From contig CAIUOG010000093.1 of NCBI GenBank assembly GCA_903900705.1, forward strand, positions 1 to 64,000: 64,000 nt of DNA, in the 5' to 3' direction. The notes beneath the pieces are model-generated. The model ran no database searches. It was not told where the DNA came from and saw nothing but the letters and a program-made list of their open reading frames with translations. The stretch's first letter is position 1, and each line of letters starts with the position of its first letter. The DNA comes from an uncultured Acidobacteriia bacterium. GTDB lineage: Bacteria > Acidobacteriota > Terriglobia > Bryobacterales > Bryobacteraceae. The translations under genes and the position numbers were made by a program. This document shows, piece by piece, positions 24,795-33,995 of this stretch.

Positions 24795-27035
24795 ATGTTC
24801 GAACTGCTGTTCAAATATCCGCCGGCAATATTCACGAAGGGCAAGCTCGTGCTGCTTTCACCCTGGCCGCTGTGGCTGCTGTTCGTGTTGATCGCGCTGG
24901 CCGCCGGTGGTCTTTTCTGGCACATGAGCCGCCGGGAATCCGTACTTTCGAAGTCGCGTTCGGTCGCCATCTGGCTTGCCCAGACCGTTTTGATTGCCCT
25001 GGTTTTGTGGATGCTCTGGCATCCCGCCATCAGTGTGGCCCGCCTGCGCCCACAACAGAATGTGGTGGCCGTTTTGATCGATCACTCCCGTAGTATGGCG
25101 ATTGCCGATGACGGAAAACAGCGACTCCAGGCCGCCGAAGATCTGCTGAATAACGAGTTGCTGCCGGAACTAAAAAAGAAATTCCAGGTCCGCACTTATG
25201 AGTTCGGGCGGGACGCCGTCCGTGTGGACGATGCGAAGAACCTGAAGGGGGACGACAACGCCACCCGCATCGGGGACAGCCTGCAACACATCGCGGCGGA
25301 AGCCGGCACCATGCCGCTCGGCGCGATTGTTCTGATGACCGATGGCGGCGACAACACCGGAGGCGTGGACCGGGAGACCATCGCGCAGCTGAAGCAGTTG
25401 CGCGTGCCGGTTCACACGGTGGGGTTCGGTCCCGACCATTTTCAAAAAGATATTGAAGTGGAGGAAGTTGCCGTTCCGGCCCGCGCGCTCCCCGGCTCTA
25501 AAGTCAATGCGCGCGTGGCGTTTCGGCAGCATGGCTACGGCGGGCAGAAGGTCCGGCTGATCGTCCGCGAAAACGGCACGCCGCTCGCCCAACAGGAAGT
25601 CACCCTGAAGCAGGATGTGGAGCAGAGCGAAACCGTACAGTTCAATACGGGCGCGGCGGGCGCGCACAGCTTCACAATCGGTATCGATGCGCTGAGCGAC
25701 GAAGAGAACAAGCAGAACAACGCGATGGTTCGTCTGGTGAACGTCACCCAGAAGAAGATGCGGATTCTCTACATCGAAGGCGAGCCGCGCTGGGAGTACA
25801 AATTCATCCGTCGGGCGCTCGAAGACGAACAGAGCATCGACCTGACCAGCGTCGTCCGTACCACGCAGAACAAGACCTACCAGCAGGGCGGCGTGGATGG
25901 CGAACTGGTAGACGGTTTTCCGCCGAAGATCGAGGGACTTTTTGCCTTTGATGGCCTGATTATCGGCAGCATTGAAGCGAACTATTTCTCGCCCGCACAG
26001 CAGCAGATGATCCGGGATTTCGCTGATCGCCGGGGCGGTGGCGTGATGTTTCTCGCCGGTCGTTTTTCGCTCACCGAAGGCGGCTATGCCAACACGCCGA
26101 TGGCGGAGATGATGCCGGTACACCTGCTGGCGGAAAAGACCTTCAGCCGGAACTTTGCCGATCCGCAATTGACCGAAGCGGGCCGTGAAAGCCCCATCGC
26201 CCGCATCGCGGAAGGCCGGGCGGCCAGCGTGGAACGCTGGAAGAAGATGCCGCAGATCGCCAATTACGCTGTGGTCGGCACGCCCAAGCCCGGCGCGGTG
26301 GTGCTGATGAACGTGCAGGAACCGGGGCATCACCCGTCTCCGCTGCTGGTGATTCAGAACTACGGCCATGGCCGGACCGCCGTCTTCGCGACCGCCGGAA
26401 CGTGGCGCTGGAAGATGCTGCAGGATCATACCGATAAGACCCACGCGATCTTCTGGCAGCAGTTACTCCGCTGGCTGGTGAACGAAACTCCGGGCCAGGT
26501 GTCCGCCGCCACCCCGCGGCAGGTGCTTTCGGACGACACCAAAGTGCCGCTGCGCGCCGTGGTGCGCGACAAGACCTATCAGACCGTCGCCGGCGCAACG
26601 GTCACCGCGACGTTTACACGTCCGGATGGCGCGGCCGACACGCTGGAACTGAAGCCTGATCCTCTGGAACCCGGCACTTACACCGGCGAATACAACGCGG
26701 AGAAAGCGGGCGCGTACGTGGCTGAAATCGCGGCCCGCGAAGACAAGACAGAGATTGGCCGCGACACTCTGACTTTCCGGCGGGAAGACGGCGTGGCGGA
26801 GAATTTCGGTTCCGCGCAGAATAAGGAACTTCTCGAAAAACTGGCCAGCGATACCAACGGGAATTACTATACGCCCTCGAAATCGGGCCGCCTGCCATCG
26901 GAAATTGCGGTTTCTGAAGCGGGCATTACCGCGCACGACAATCTGGATATCTGGGATATGCCGATCCTTTTCCTGCTGGTGATTCTGATCCGTGGCGGCG
27001 AGTGGCTGCTGCGCCGCAAGTGGGGGGTCGTTTGA
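24795..27035 (+). CDS. VWA- and GATase-like membrane protein, first gene of the MoxR operon
   Basis: This 746-aa protein has two N-terminal membrane helices (WPLWLLFVLIALAAGGLFW and IWLAQTVLIALVLWMLW). A von Willebrand A domain follows with MIDAS motif D96-H-S98-R-S100 and LMTDGGDN. The next region resembles a class-I glutamine-amidotransferase fold without its Cys (FDGLIIGSIEANYF, RRGGGVMFLAG). A beta-sandwich region precedes a C-terminal helix (LFLLVILIRGGEWLL). Metal-dependent ligand binding by the VWA domain is expected, with MoxR as chaperone-like partner. It is coupled to the next gene by a TTG start overlapping its TGA. Confidence 0.82.
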   Translation: MFELLFKYPPAIFTKGKLVLLSPWPLWLLFVLIALAAGGLFWHMSRRESVLSKSRSVAIWLAQTVLIALVLWMLWHPAISVARLRPQQNVVAVLIDHSRSMAIADDGKQRLQAAEDLLNNELLPELKKKFQVRTYEFGRDAVRVDDAKNLKGDDNATRIGDSLQHIAAEAGTMPLGAIVLMTDGGDNTGGVDRETIAQLKQLRVPVHTVGFGPDHFQKDIEVEEVAVPARALPGSKVNARVAFRQHGYGGQKVRLIVRENGTPLAQQEVTLKQDVEQSETVQFNTGAAGAHSFTIGIDALSDEENKQNNAMVRLVNVTQKKMRILYIEGEPRWEYKFIRRALEDEQSIDLTSVVRTTQNKTYQQGGVDGELVDGFPPKIEGLFAFDGLIIGSIEANYFSPAQQQMIRDFADRRGGGVMFLAGRFSLTEGGYANTPMAEMMPVHLLAEKTFSRNFADPQLTEAGRESPIARIAEGRAASVERWKKMPQIANYAVVGTPKPGAVVLMNVQEPGHHPSPLLVIQNYGHGRTAVFATAGTWRWKMLQDHTDKTHAIFWQQLLRWLVNETPGQVSAATPRQVLSDDTKVPLRAVVRDKTYQTVAGATVTATFTRPDGAADTLELKPDPLEPGTYTGEYNAEKAGAYVAEIAAREDKTEIGRDTLTFRREDGVAENFGSAQNKELLEKLASDTNGNYYTPSKSGRLPSEIAVSEAGITAHDNLDIWDMPILFLLVILIRGGEWLLRRKWGVV

Positions 27036-27913
27036 GACGCTTTCTGCCTCTGCTGTTTCTTGCCGCAAGCCCGGCCTTTGCAACCACGTTCTTTCTGACG
27101 GTGGCGGGTCTGGGAGGCGAGCCCGACTACGAAACGCGCTTCGCCCTGCTGGCGACTGATACCGATAAGATTCTGCGCGGCAGCGGCGGCGGTGATCGCG
27201 TGGTGGAGACGCTCAAGGGGGCGGACGCCACGAAGGTGAAACTGACGGCCGCGCTGGGTAAAATCGCGTCGCAGGCGAAACCGGCGGATGTTCTGGTGCT
27301 GACCATGATCGGCCATGGAACTTTCGACGGCGTGGAATACAAATTCAATTTGCCGGGTCCTGACATTTCCGCCACCGAACTGGCCGCGGCGCTGAATAAG
27401 ATTCTCGCCGGACGTCAACTGGTGGTGGATATGACGAGCGCCAGTGGTGGCGCGGCGACCGCGCTCAAGCGGGAGGGCCGCACCATCATCACGGCCACCA
27501 AGTCCGGCACTGAAAAGAACGCCACCATTTTTGGCCGCTACTGGGTGGAAGCCCTGCGCGACCCCGCCGCGGATACCGACAAGAACGAGATTGTCACCGC
27601 GCTCGAAGCCTTCAAATACGCGCAGACCAAGACCGCGGCGTTCTTCACGGAACAGAAGCGCATCGCGACCGAACACGCGCAACTGGAAGATACCGCGCAT
27701 GCCGGAGCCTTCGCGCTGGTCCGCTACGGCAACGCCGCGCTGGTGGTGAATGATCCGGCGAAAAAAGCGCTGGTGGCAAAGAAGGAAGATATTGAGAACC
27801 GGATCGACGCTCTGAAGTATCAGAAGGATCTGATGGATCCGGCCGATTACAGGAAGCAGATCGCGGCGCTGCTGCTTGAACTGGCCCGTACACAGGAGCA
27901 GATCGAAAAGTGA
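27032..27913 (+). CDS. Secreted caspase-fold protein with Cys-to-Thr change (pseudo-caspase)
   Basis: TTG at 27032, overlapping the previous TGA, gives 293 aa with a signal peptide (LRRFLPLLFLAASPAFA). The next 150 residues look like a C13/C14 caspase or legumain fold: VLTMIGHGTFDG holds the catalytic-type His95, followed by LPGPDISATELAAALN. The Cys strand reads LVVDMTSASGG where VxDxCxSG is expected. Thr135 occupies the Cys position, so it is either inactive or uses another nucleophile. The C-terminal third is helical and charged, possibly coiled coil (KKEDIENRIDALKYQKD). Its stop overlaps the GTG start of the TPR peptidase. Confidence 0.65.
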   Translation: MRRFLPLLFLAASPAFATTFFLTVAGLGGEPDYETRFALLATDTDKILRGSGGGDRVVETLKGADATKVKLTAALGKIASQAKPADVLVLTMIGHGTFDGVEYKFNLPGPDISATELAAALNKILAGRQLVVDMTSASGGAATALKREGRTIITATKSGTEKNATIFGRYWVEALRDPAADTDKNEIVTALEAFKYAQTKTAAFFTEQKRIATEHAQLEDTAHAGAFALVRYGNAALVVNDPAKKALVAKKEDIENRIDALKYQKDLMDPADYRKQIAALLLELARTQEQIEK

Positions 27914-30012
27914 GACTGACGCGCTCTCTGCTGATGCTGTTGGCGAGCTGCGGCTTTCTCCGCGGACAGAGCCTGCAACAGGCGGAGGCGCTGTGGCGCG
28001 CCCACGATTATCAGAATGCGGTGAAGGCTTTCGACGCTCTCATCGCCGCCAACCCGAAGAACGCGGACTACCGCATCCGCTTCGGGCAATTCTTCTTTGA
28101 ACGCTACGATCCCGAAGAAGCCGCCAGGCTGTTTCAGGAAGCGCTGGAAATTGATCCGAAAAACGCCAGGGCCCATCTGGGGCTCGCGGTCGTGCTGGCC
28201 GATCAGTTCAGCGGCAAGGCCTCCGAAGAAGCTGATAAAGCACTCGAACTGGATCCAAAGCTGGCCGCCGCGCATGCGCTGAAAGCCCGCATGGCGCTCG
28301 AAGACGACGACCCGAAAAAGGCCATCGAAGAAGCCGACGCCGCGCTCGCCATCGACAAGAGCGACGTCCAGCCCATCGCGATTCACGCCGCGCTGGATCT
28401 GCTGCGGGACAAGCCTTCGAGTTGGCTGTCGAAGATCGACAACCGGGCCAAAGGCTTCGAGACCATCGCGCATTTTTTCGTCATCAACCGCCGTTATGAA
28501 GACGGCATCGAATACTATCGAAAAGCCATCCAGGCCGACCCGGAACTGTGGACCGCGCACTCTGAACTGGGTGTGAACCTGATGCGCCTCGGCCGCAGCG
28601 ATGAGGCCTATAAAGAGCTCGAACTCGCTTTTAACAACGACCACAGCAGCGACGCCGCGACACGCAACTCCCTCAAGCTGATGGACACGTATAAGGAATA
28701 CAAAACTTATACGACGCCCACCACCATCCTGATGGTGCACTCAAAGGAAGCCGAGGCGCTCCGCCCCTATTTCGAAGCCGAGATGAAGCGGGCGATGTCG
28801 GTTTACGAGAAGAAATACCAGTTCAAACTGAAGCGCCCCATCCAGGTGGAGGTTTATCCGAACCACGAGGATTTCGCGGTCCGCACCATGGGGCTGCCTG
28901 GGCTGGGAGCGCTGGGTGTGACGTTTAATGATGTGGTGGCGATGGACAGCCCGTCCGGTCGCCCGCCGGGCCAGTTCCACTGGGCCAGCACCATGTGGCA
29001 CGAACTCAGCCACGTCTACATTCTGACTCTCACGAATGACCGCGTGCCCCGCTGGTTCACAGAGGGCCTGGCGGTCCACGAAGAGACCGCCACCACGCCC
29101 GACTGGGGCGACCGGATTACGCCCGAAATCATCACCGCCATTCGCGATAAAAAACTGTTGCCCGTGGCGGAGATTGACCGCGGCTTCGTGCATCCGAAAT
29201 TCCCCGCCCAGGTAATCGTTTCTTACTTCGAGGCGGGCAAGATGTGCGACTACATCGCCGAACGCTGGGGGGAATCGAAACTCCTCGACATCGCGCGTGA
29301 GTTTGCAAAGAACCGGCCCACCGTCGACGTGATTCGCGAACAACTGGGCATGGAGCCCGAGGCGTTCGATAAAGACTTCCTCGCGAAGGTCGAAAAAGAG
29401 ACCGACGTGACGGTAAGGAATTTTAAGGAATGGACCACGGGCCTGGGCGAGCTGAACAAGCTCGTCAAGTCCGCGGACACCAAACCCGATGAGTTGATTG
29501 CCAAAGGCCGCGCGCTCGAATATTTCTATCCGGATTACGTGGAAATCGGCAACCCCTATCTGATCGTGGCTAAAGCCTGCCTCGCGAAGGAAGACAAGGC
29601 CTGCGCTTTGGAAGAGTACTCCAAATATTCGAAGCAGAGCGGGCGCGATGCCGACGCGATTAAGAAGTACGCTGATCTTCTCAAGGAAAACGGCAGGCTG
29701 AAGGAAGCCGAGGCCGCGCTGGACCGGTTAAATTTTGTGAATCCGCTGGATCAGGATCTGCACGAGAGACTTGGTTCGCTCTATCTGGCCACCAATGACG
29801 CGGCGCTGGCGGTCCGCGAATTCGGCGCTCTGGTGGCGCTGCACCCGATTGACGTAGCGGGCAGCCGCTACAATCTTGCAAAGGCTTATAAAGCCCAGGG
29901 CCTGGAAGATAAGGCCAGAGAGGAAGCCCTTAACGCACTTGAAGCGGCGCCGGATTTTCGGCCCGCACAGAAGCTGCTGCTCGAACTGAGCGGCGAAGGC
30001 CCGAAAAAATAA
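27910..30012 (+). CDS. TPR protein with peptidase-MA-like HExxH metallopeptidase domain
   Basis: This 700-aa protein starts at GTG in a GTGA overlap. A signal peptide (SLLMLLASCGFLRGQ) precedes N-terminal TPRs (about 20-250, ALWRAHDYQNAVKAFDALIAANP). A gluzincin-like domain follows with the zinc motif HELSH at 364-368 (TMWHELSHVYI) and PRWFTEGLAVHEE, where the downstream Glu is the likely third ligand. More TPRs close the protein (about 530-690). It should be an extracytoplasmic zinc peptidase, unlike its caspase-like neighbour, whose catalytic Cys is lost. Clustering suggests it processes or senses a component of the MoxR/VWA complex; this is inference. Confidence 0.85.
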   Translation: MRLTRSLLMLLASCGFLRGQSLQQAEALWRAHDYQNAVKAFDALIAANPKNADYRIRFGQFFFERYDPEEAARLFQEALEIDPKNARAHLGLAVVLADQFSGKASEEADKALELDPKLAAAHALKARMALEDDDPKKAIEEADAALAIDKSDVQPIAIHAALDLLRDKPSSWLSKIDNRAKGFETIAHFFVINRRYEDGIEYYRKAIQADPELWTAHSELGVNLMRLGRSDEAYKELELAFNNDHSSDAATRNSLKLMDTYKEYKTYTTPTTILMVHSKEAEALRPYFEAEMKRAMSVYEKKYQFKLKRPIQVEVYPNHEDFAVRTMGLPGLGALGVTFNDVVAMDSPSGRPPGQFHWASTMWHELSHVYILTLTNDRVPRWFTEGLAVHEETATTPDWGDRITPEIITAIRDKKLLPVAEIDRGFVHPKFPAQVIVSYFEAGKMCDYIAERWGESKLLDIAREFAKNRPTVDVIREQLGMEPEAFDKDFLAKVEKETDVTVRNFKEWTTGLGELNKLVKSADTKPDELIAKGRALEYFYPDYVEIGNPYLIVAKACLAKEDKACALEEYSKYSKQSGRDADAIKKYADLLKENGRLKEAEAALDRLNFVNPLDQDLHERLGSLYLATNDAALAVREFGALVALHPIDVAGSRYNLAKAYKAQGLEDKAREEALNALEAAPDFRPAQKLLLELSGEGPKK

Positions 30013-30016
30013 ACCC

Positions 30017-31042
30017 ATGTCCACATCTCTGAACCCCCAGCTTGACCCGGACGCACTGAGAGCTCGTGTTGCGCGCTTCCGCGAAGTCGACGCGAAGATC
30101 GTCGAGCAGGTGCGACGCGTTATCGTCGGCCAGGAAGAAGTCATTGAACAGGTCCGCATAGGCCTTTTCGTCGGCGGCCACTGCCTGCTGACCGGTCTGC
30201 CCGGCACCGCGAAAACGCTGCTGGTCCGCACGATGGCGGAGGTGGTGGGCCTGCTTTTCAAGCGCATCCAGTTCACGCCGGATCTGATGCCGACCGACAT
30301 CACCGGCACCGACATCATCGAGGAAGATCCCACCACGAAGCACCGCACGTGGACCTTCGTCCAGGGTCCGATCTTTGCCAACGTGCTGCTGGCCGACGAA
30401 ATCAACCGTACGCCGCCCAAGACGCAGTCCGCACTGCTCGAAGCCATGCAGGAACGCGCCTGCACGGTGCGCGGACACCACTACAAACTGCCCGCGCCGT
30501 TTTTCGTGCTGGCCACGCAGAATCCCATTGAACTCGAAGGCACGTATCCGCTGCCCGAAGCGCAGCTCGACCGCTTCCTGTTCAACATCATGCTCGACTA
30601 CCTCTCCGCGGAAGAAGAGCTGAAGGTTGTGGACCTCACCACCACCACCCATGTTTCGAAGGCTGACCCCATCACCACGGCGGAAGAACTGCTCGACTTC
30701 CAGCAACTGGTCCGCATGACTCCCATCTCGGAGACCGTGGCGAAGTACGCCATCGAACTGGTCCGCGCCACGCGCATGAAGGATCCGTCCGCGCCCGAAG
30801 TAGTGAAGAAGTACGTGAACTACGGTGGCTCGGTCCGCGCCGCCCAGTTCCTTGTATTGGCGGCGAAAGCGCGTGCTCTGATGAAGGGCCGCTATCACGT
30901 CAGCTTCGAAGACGTGCGCGAACTCTATATCCCGATTCTGCGCCACCGCATTCTGGTGAACTTCCACGCCGAATCCGACCGCGTCACTTCGGACGACGTG
31001 CTGCGCCAGATCCTGCAGGTGAAACCGGCCCCGAAGGAATAA
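30017..31042 (+). CDS. MoxR-family AAA+ ATPase
   Basis: This 341-aa AAA+ protein has Walker A GLPGTAKT at 60-67, Walker B VLLADEINR near 124-132, sensor-1 ATQNP and the arginine-rich lid typical of the MoxR/RavA clade. These ATPases act as chaperones that activate or assemble VWA-domain proteins. It is flanked by VWA genes on both sides and a DUF58 gene directly downstream, the standard MoxR-DUF58-VWA order. It starts 4 bp after the TPR peptidase stop. Confidence 0.93.
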   Translation: MSTSLNPQLDPDALRARVARFREVDAKIVEQVRRVIVGQEEVIEQVRIGLFVGGHCLLTGLPGTAKTLLVRTMAEVVGLLFKRIQFTPDLMPTDITGTDIIEEDPTTKHRTWTFVQGPIFANVLLADEINRTPPKTQSALLEAMQERACTVRGHHYKLPAPFFVLATQNPIELEGTYPLPEAQLDRFLFNIMLDYLSAEEELKVVDLTTTTHVSKADPITTAEELLDFQQLVRMTPISETVAKYAIELVRATRMKDPSAPEVVKKYVNYGGSVRAAQFLVLAAKARALMKGRYHVSFEDVRELYIPILRHRILVNFHAESDRVTSDDVLRQILQVKPAPKE

Positions 31043-31076
31043 GGACGCCCCGTCGAGCACTCCGGGCCTGACCCAC

Positions 31077-31964
31077 ATGCTGCAGCGATTTCTTGATCCG
31101 CAGGTTCTGAACTCCATTTCTTCGCTCGATCTTGTTGCGAAGACCGTGGTGGATGGCTTTGTTGCCGGCCTGCATCGTTCGCCTACTTTTGGCTTCAGCC
31201 AGGAGTTCGCCGAATACCGTCAGTACACCGAAGGCGATGACCTGCGCCACGTCGACTGGAACGTCTTTGCCCGCACGGAGCGCGTCTACCTCAAGCGCTT
31301 CAAGGGCGAGACCAACTCACAGTTGCTGGTGCTGCTGGATTCCAGCGCTTCCATGACTTACAAATCGGGCAACATTTCGAAGCTCGATTATGCGCGCTAC
31401 ATGGCCGCCTCGCTCGTTTACCTGTCCTCACAACAGCGCGACGCGAGCGGCCTGATCGTCTTCGATGAAGACGTGAAAACGTACGTCCCGCCGTCCACGC
31501 GGCAGGGCCAGCTGATGCGCCTGCTGCATGGCATCGAACAGGCTGAAGGCGGCCAGCGGACAGACTTCCTGAAGCCCTTCAAACACTTTCAGGAGTTCCT
31601 GCGCCGCCGCGGCATCGTCATCGTTCTTTCCGATTTTTATTCCGACCCCGTCGAGATCTGCAAAGCCATTGAACCGCTGCGTTATCGCGGCAACGAAGTG
31701 GTGATGTTCCACATCCTCGACCCCAACGAAGTAAAGCCCAACTTCCGGGACCCCGTGATGCTGCTCGATATCGAAGACAACTCCGCCATGGAAGTCTCGC
31801 CCGAATATGCGCGCAACGAATACCGCGCGAAAATTCAGCACCATCTGCAAACACTCTCCGACAAGGCCGCCGCGGCGGGCCTCGGGTACGTCTTCATGGA
31901 TACGTCCACACCGCTCGACACGGGCCTGCGGAACTATCTTTCCCTGCGCCAGAGGAGAAGGTAA
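31077..31964 (+). CDS. DUF58 (VWA-like) protein
   Basis: This 295-aa cytosolic protein has the DUF58 signature GFSQEFAEYRQYTEGDDLRHVDWN at about 40-63. A VWA-like fold follows with LLVLLDSSASM (a DxSxS metal site) and VIVLSDFYSD. DUF58 proteins are obligate partners of MoxR ATPases in many phyla. It lies 34 bp after MoxR and is followed without a gap by the BatA-like gene. It has no transmembrane segment, so it may be the soluble link between MoxR and the membrane VWA proteins. Confidence 0.9.
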   Translation: MLQRFLDPQVLNSISSLDLVAKTVVDGFVAGLHRSPTFGFSQEFAEYRQYTEGDDLRHVDWNVFARTERVYLKRFKGETNSQLLVLLDSSASMTYKSGNISKLDYARYMAASLVYLSSQQRDASGLIVFDEDVKTYVPPSTRQGQLMRLLHGIEQAEGGQRTDFLKPFKHFQEFLRRRGIVIVLSDFYSDPVEICKAIEPLRYRGNEVVMFHILDPNEVKPNFRDPVMLLDIEDNSAMEVSPEYARNEYRAKIQHHLQTLSDKAAAAGLGYVFMDTSTPLDTGLRNYLSLRQRRR

Positions 31965-33995
31965 TTGGGTTTCCTCACACCATGGTTTCTCGCCGGAGCG
32001 GCCGCCATCGGACTACCGGTTTACGTCCACCTGCTGCGGCAATACCGGCAGACGCCGCTGCCGTTCAGCTCCCTCATGTTCTTTGAGAAGAGGACGCAGA
32101 GCTCCATCAAACACCGCCGCCTGAAATATCTGCTGCTGTTTGCCCTGCGCTGCCTGTTCATCGCGCTGCTGGTGCTGGCCTTCGCGCGGCCCTACATTCA
32201 TTCCTCCGCCATGGCAAAGGCCAATGCGGCCCGCACACTTGTGTTCGCGGTGGACAACTCATTCAGCATGCGGCAGGGCGACCGTTTCTCCAAAGCCAGG
32301 CAGGCCGCGCTTGATGAGATTGCAAAGATGAGCGGCGGCGAACGCGGCCAGGTGATCACGTTCGGCGGACCCGCCAGACTGCTCACCGATATGACCTCCG
32401 ATAAAGCCATGCTGCGTGGCGCGGTTCAGGCCATCGAACCCGGTGACGATTCCAGTTCCTACGCGGAACTCTCGCGCATTCTGCGGTCCACCGCCGAAAG
32501 CGTGAAGGCTGATATTGAAGCCCACGTCTTTACAGACCTGCAGAAGTCTTCCCTGCCCGCCAGCTTCTCTGACCTTCGCCTGGACGAAGGAACGAAGTTC
32601 GTGATGCACGCGGTGACGGATAAAACACTGCCCAACTGGACCGTGGAAAACGTGGACGCCCCGCGCCGCGTCTTCGATACGAAGAAGGTCCGCACGGTGG
32701 CGACCGTGGCCGGTTTTGGCACGGAAGAAGCTACCCGCAAGGTCACGCTCATCGCCAACAACAAGACGATTGAATCGAAGACCGTGAAGGTGCCGGCCGG
32801 CGGGCGCGCGACGGTGGAGTTCCTCACGCTCGACGTCCCCTACGGCCTCACGAAATGCGAGGTCCGGCTCGACGGCGCAGACACATTTCCGAATGACGAC
32901 CACTGGTTTTTCTCCGTGGAACGCGCCGACCCGAAGCCCGCGCTGCTGGTTCACAGCGATGCCGATGGCTCCAGCCCGCTCTACCTGAAAACGGCTCTCG
33001 AATCCGCCACGGACGCGGCCTTCACGCTCGATTCCAAAACACCCGCGCAGGCCACGGGCCTTGACCTTTCGAAGTACGCCTTCGTGATCCTTTCCGACGC
33101 GGGCGCGCTCCCCCAGGGCCTCGAAGACAAGGTGGACAAGTTCGTGCAGTCAGGCGGGTCGATGCTGGTCTCGCTGGGTCGGAACGCCGCCATCGGCCGC
33201 AATGTGTCGGCTGCGGGCATTCCGATTCTGCAGGTTCACACCATCAATCCCGATACGGAAACCGTGCAGACGGTGGCGCAGCTGGATGCATCCTACCCGT
33301 CTTTCGGGAAGGCGCAGAACTGGGACAGCGTGACCATTTTCCAGTACGTGAAGCTCCAAACGCCACAGGAATCGCCGGAAGTGCGCGTGGCCGCGCGGCT
33401 CGCCAACGGACTGCCTCTGCTGGTCGACCGCAAGGTGGGCGAAGGGCATGTGCTGGTCTTCGCATCGGCCTTTGACAACGTGGCCAACAACCTGCCGCTG
33501 CAGCCGGTCTGGCTGCCTTTCCTTGAACAAACTACTCATGAGATGGGCGGCGTAGGCTCCGGTCGCGGCAACTATCGGGTCGGCTCCTTTGTGGATCTCC
33601 GTTCGGTGAAGGAAAAGAACGTGCCTGTGGAAGTCATCGGACCGGGTGACAAGCGCCTGCTCACGCTGGCGGAATCTTCCAAAGCGGTCACCTTCCAGTT
33701 CCCGTCGGAAGGGTTCTTTGACATCCGGCGCGCCAGCGGGCGCGAGGAACTGGCCGCGGTGAATGCGGACCGGCGCGAATCCGATTTCGCCCTCGTTCCG
33801 GCGGAGACGGTGGAATTGTGGAAAAATACGGGAATAGCCGCAAAGCGGGAAGTTGGCACCCAGTCCAGTGCCGCGAACACGCGTGATGAGAACGCGGAAC
33901 TGTGGTGGTGGGCGCTGGCGTTGCTCGCGGTGCTGGCGGTAATCGAATCTGTGTTTGGGAACCGGCAAATGAGCGCCGGCAAGGAAGCTGCATGA
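31965..33995 (+). CDS. BatA-like membrane protein with VWA domain
   Basis: This 676-aa protein starts at TTG immediately after the DUF58 stop, with AGGAGAAGG as ribosome binding site. The N-terminus (FLTPWFLAGAAAIGLPVYVHLL, then LPFSSLMFF) and a helix at about 54-76 match the BatA/aerotolerance N-terminal domain. A VWA domain has D97-N-S99-F-S101 (VDNSFSM). A GATase-like region follows (YAFVILSDAGALPQGL, SGGSMLVSLG), and a single C-terminal helix closes the protein (WWWALALLAVLAVIESVF). It parallels the first gene of the operon in layout and may be its paralogue. An ATGA overlap couples it to the DUF4175-like gene. Confidence 0.87.
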   Translation: MGFLTPWFLAGAAAIGLPVYVHLLRQYRQTPLPFSSLMFFEKRTQSSIKHRRLKYLLLFALRCLFIALLVLAFARPYIHSSAMAKANAARTLVFAVDNSFSMRQGDRFSKARQAALDEIAKMSGGERGQVITFGGPARLLTDMTSDKAMLRGAVQAIEPGDDSSSYAELSRILRSTAESVKADIEAHVFTDLQKSSLPASFSDLRLDEGTKFVMHAVTDKTLPNWTVENVDAPRRVFDTKKVRTVATVAGFGTEEATRKVTLIANNKTIESKTVKVPAGGRATVEFLTLDVPYGLTKCEVRLDGADTFPNDDHWFFSVERADPKPALLVHSDADGSSPLYLKTALESATDAAFTLDSKTPAQATGLDLSKYAFVILSDAGALPQGLEDKVDKFVQSGGSMLVSLGRNAAIGRNVSAAGIPILQVHTINPDTETVQTVAQLDASYPSFGKAQNWDSVTIFQYVKLQTPQESPEVRVAARLANGLPLLVDRKVGEGHVLVFASAFDNVANNLPLQPVWLPFLEQTTHEMGGVGSGRGNYRVGSFVDLRSVKEKNVPVEVIGPGDKRLLTLAESSKAVTFQFPSEGFFDIRRASGREELAAVNADRRESDFALVPAETVELWKNTGIAAKREVGTQSSAANTRDENAELWWWALALLAVLAVIESVFGNRQMSAGKEAA

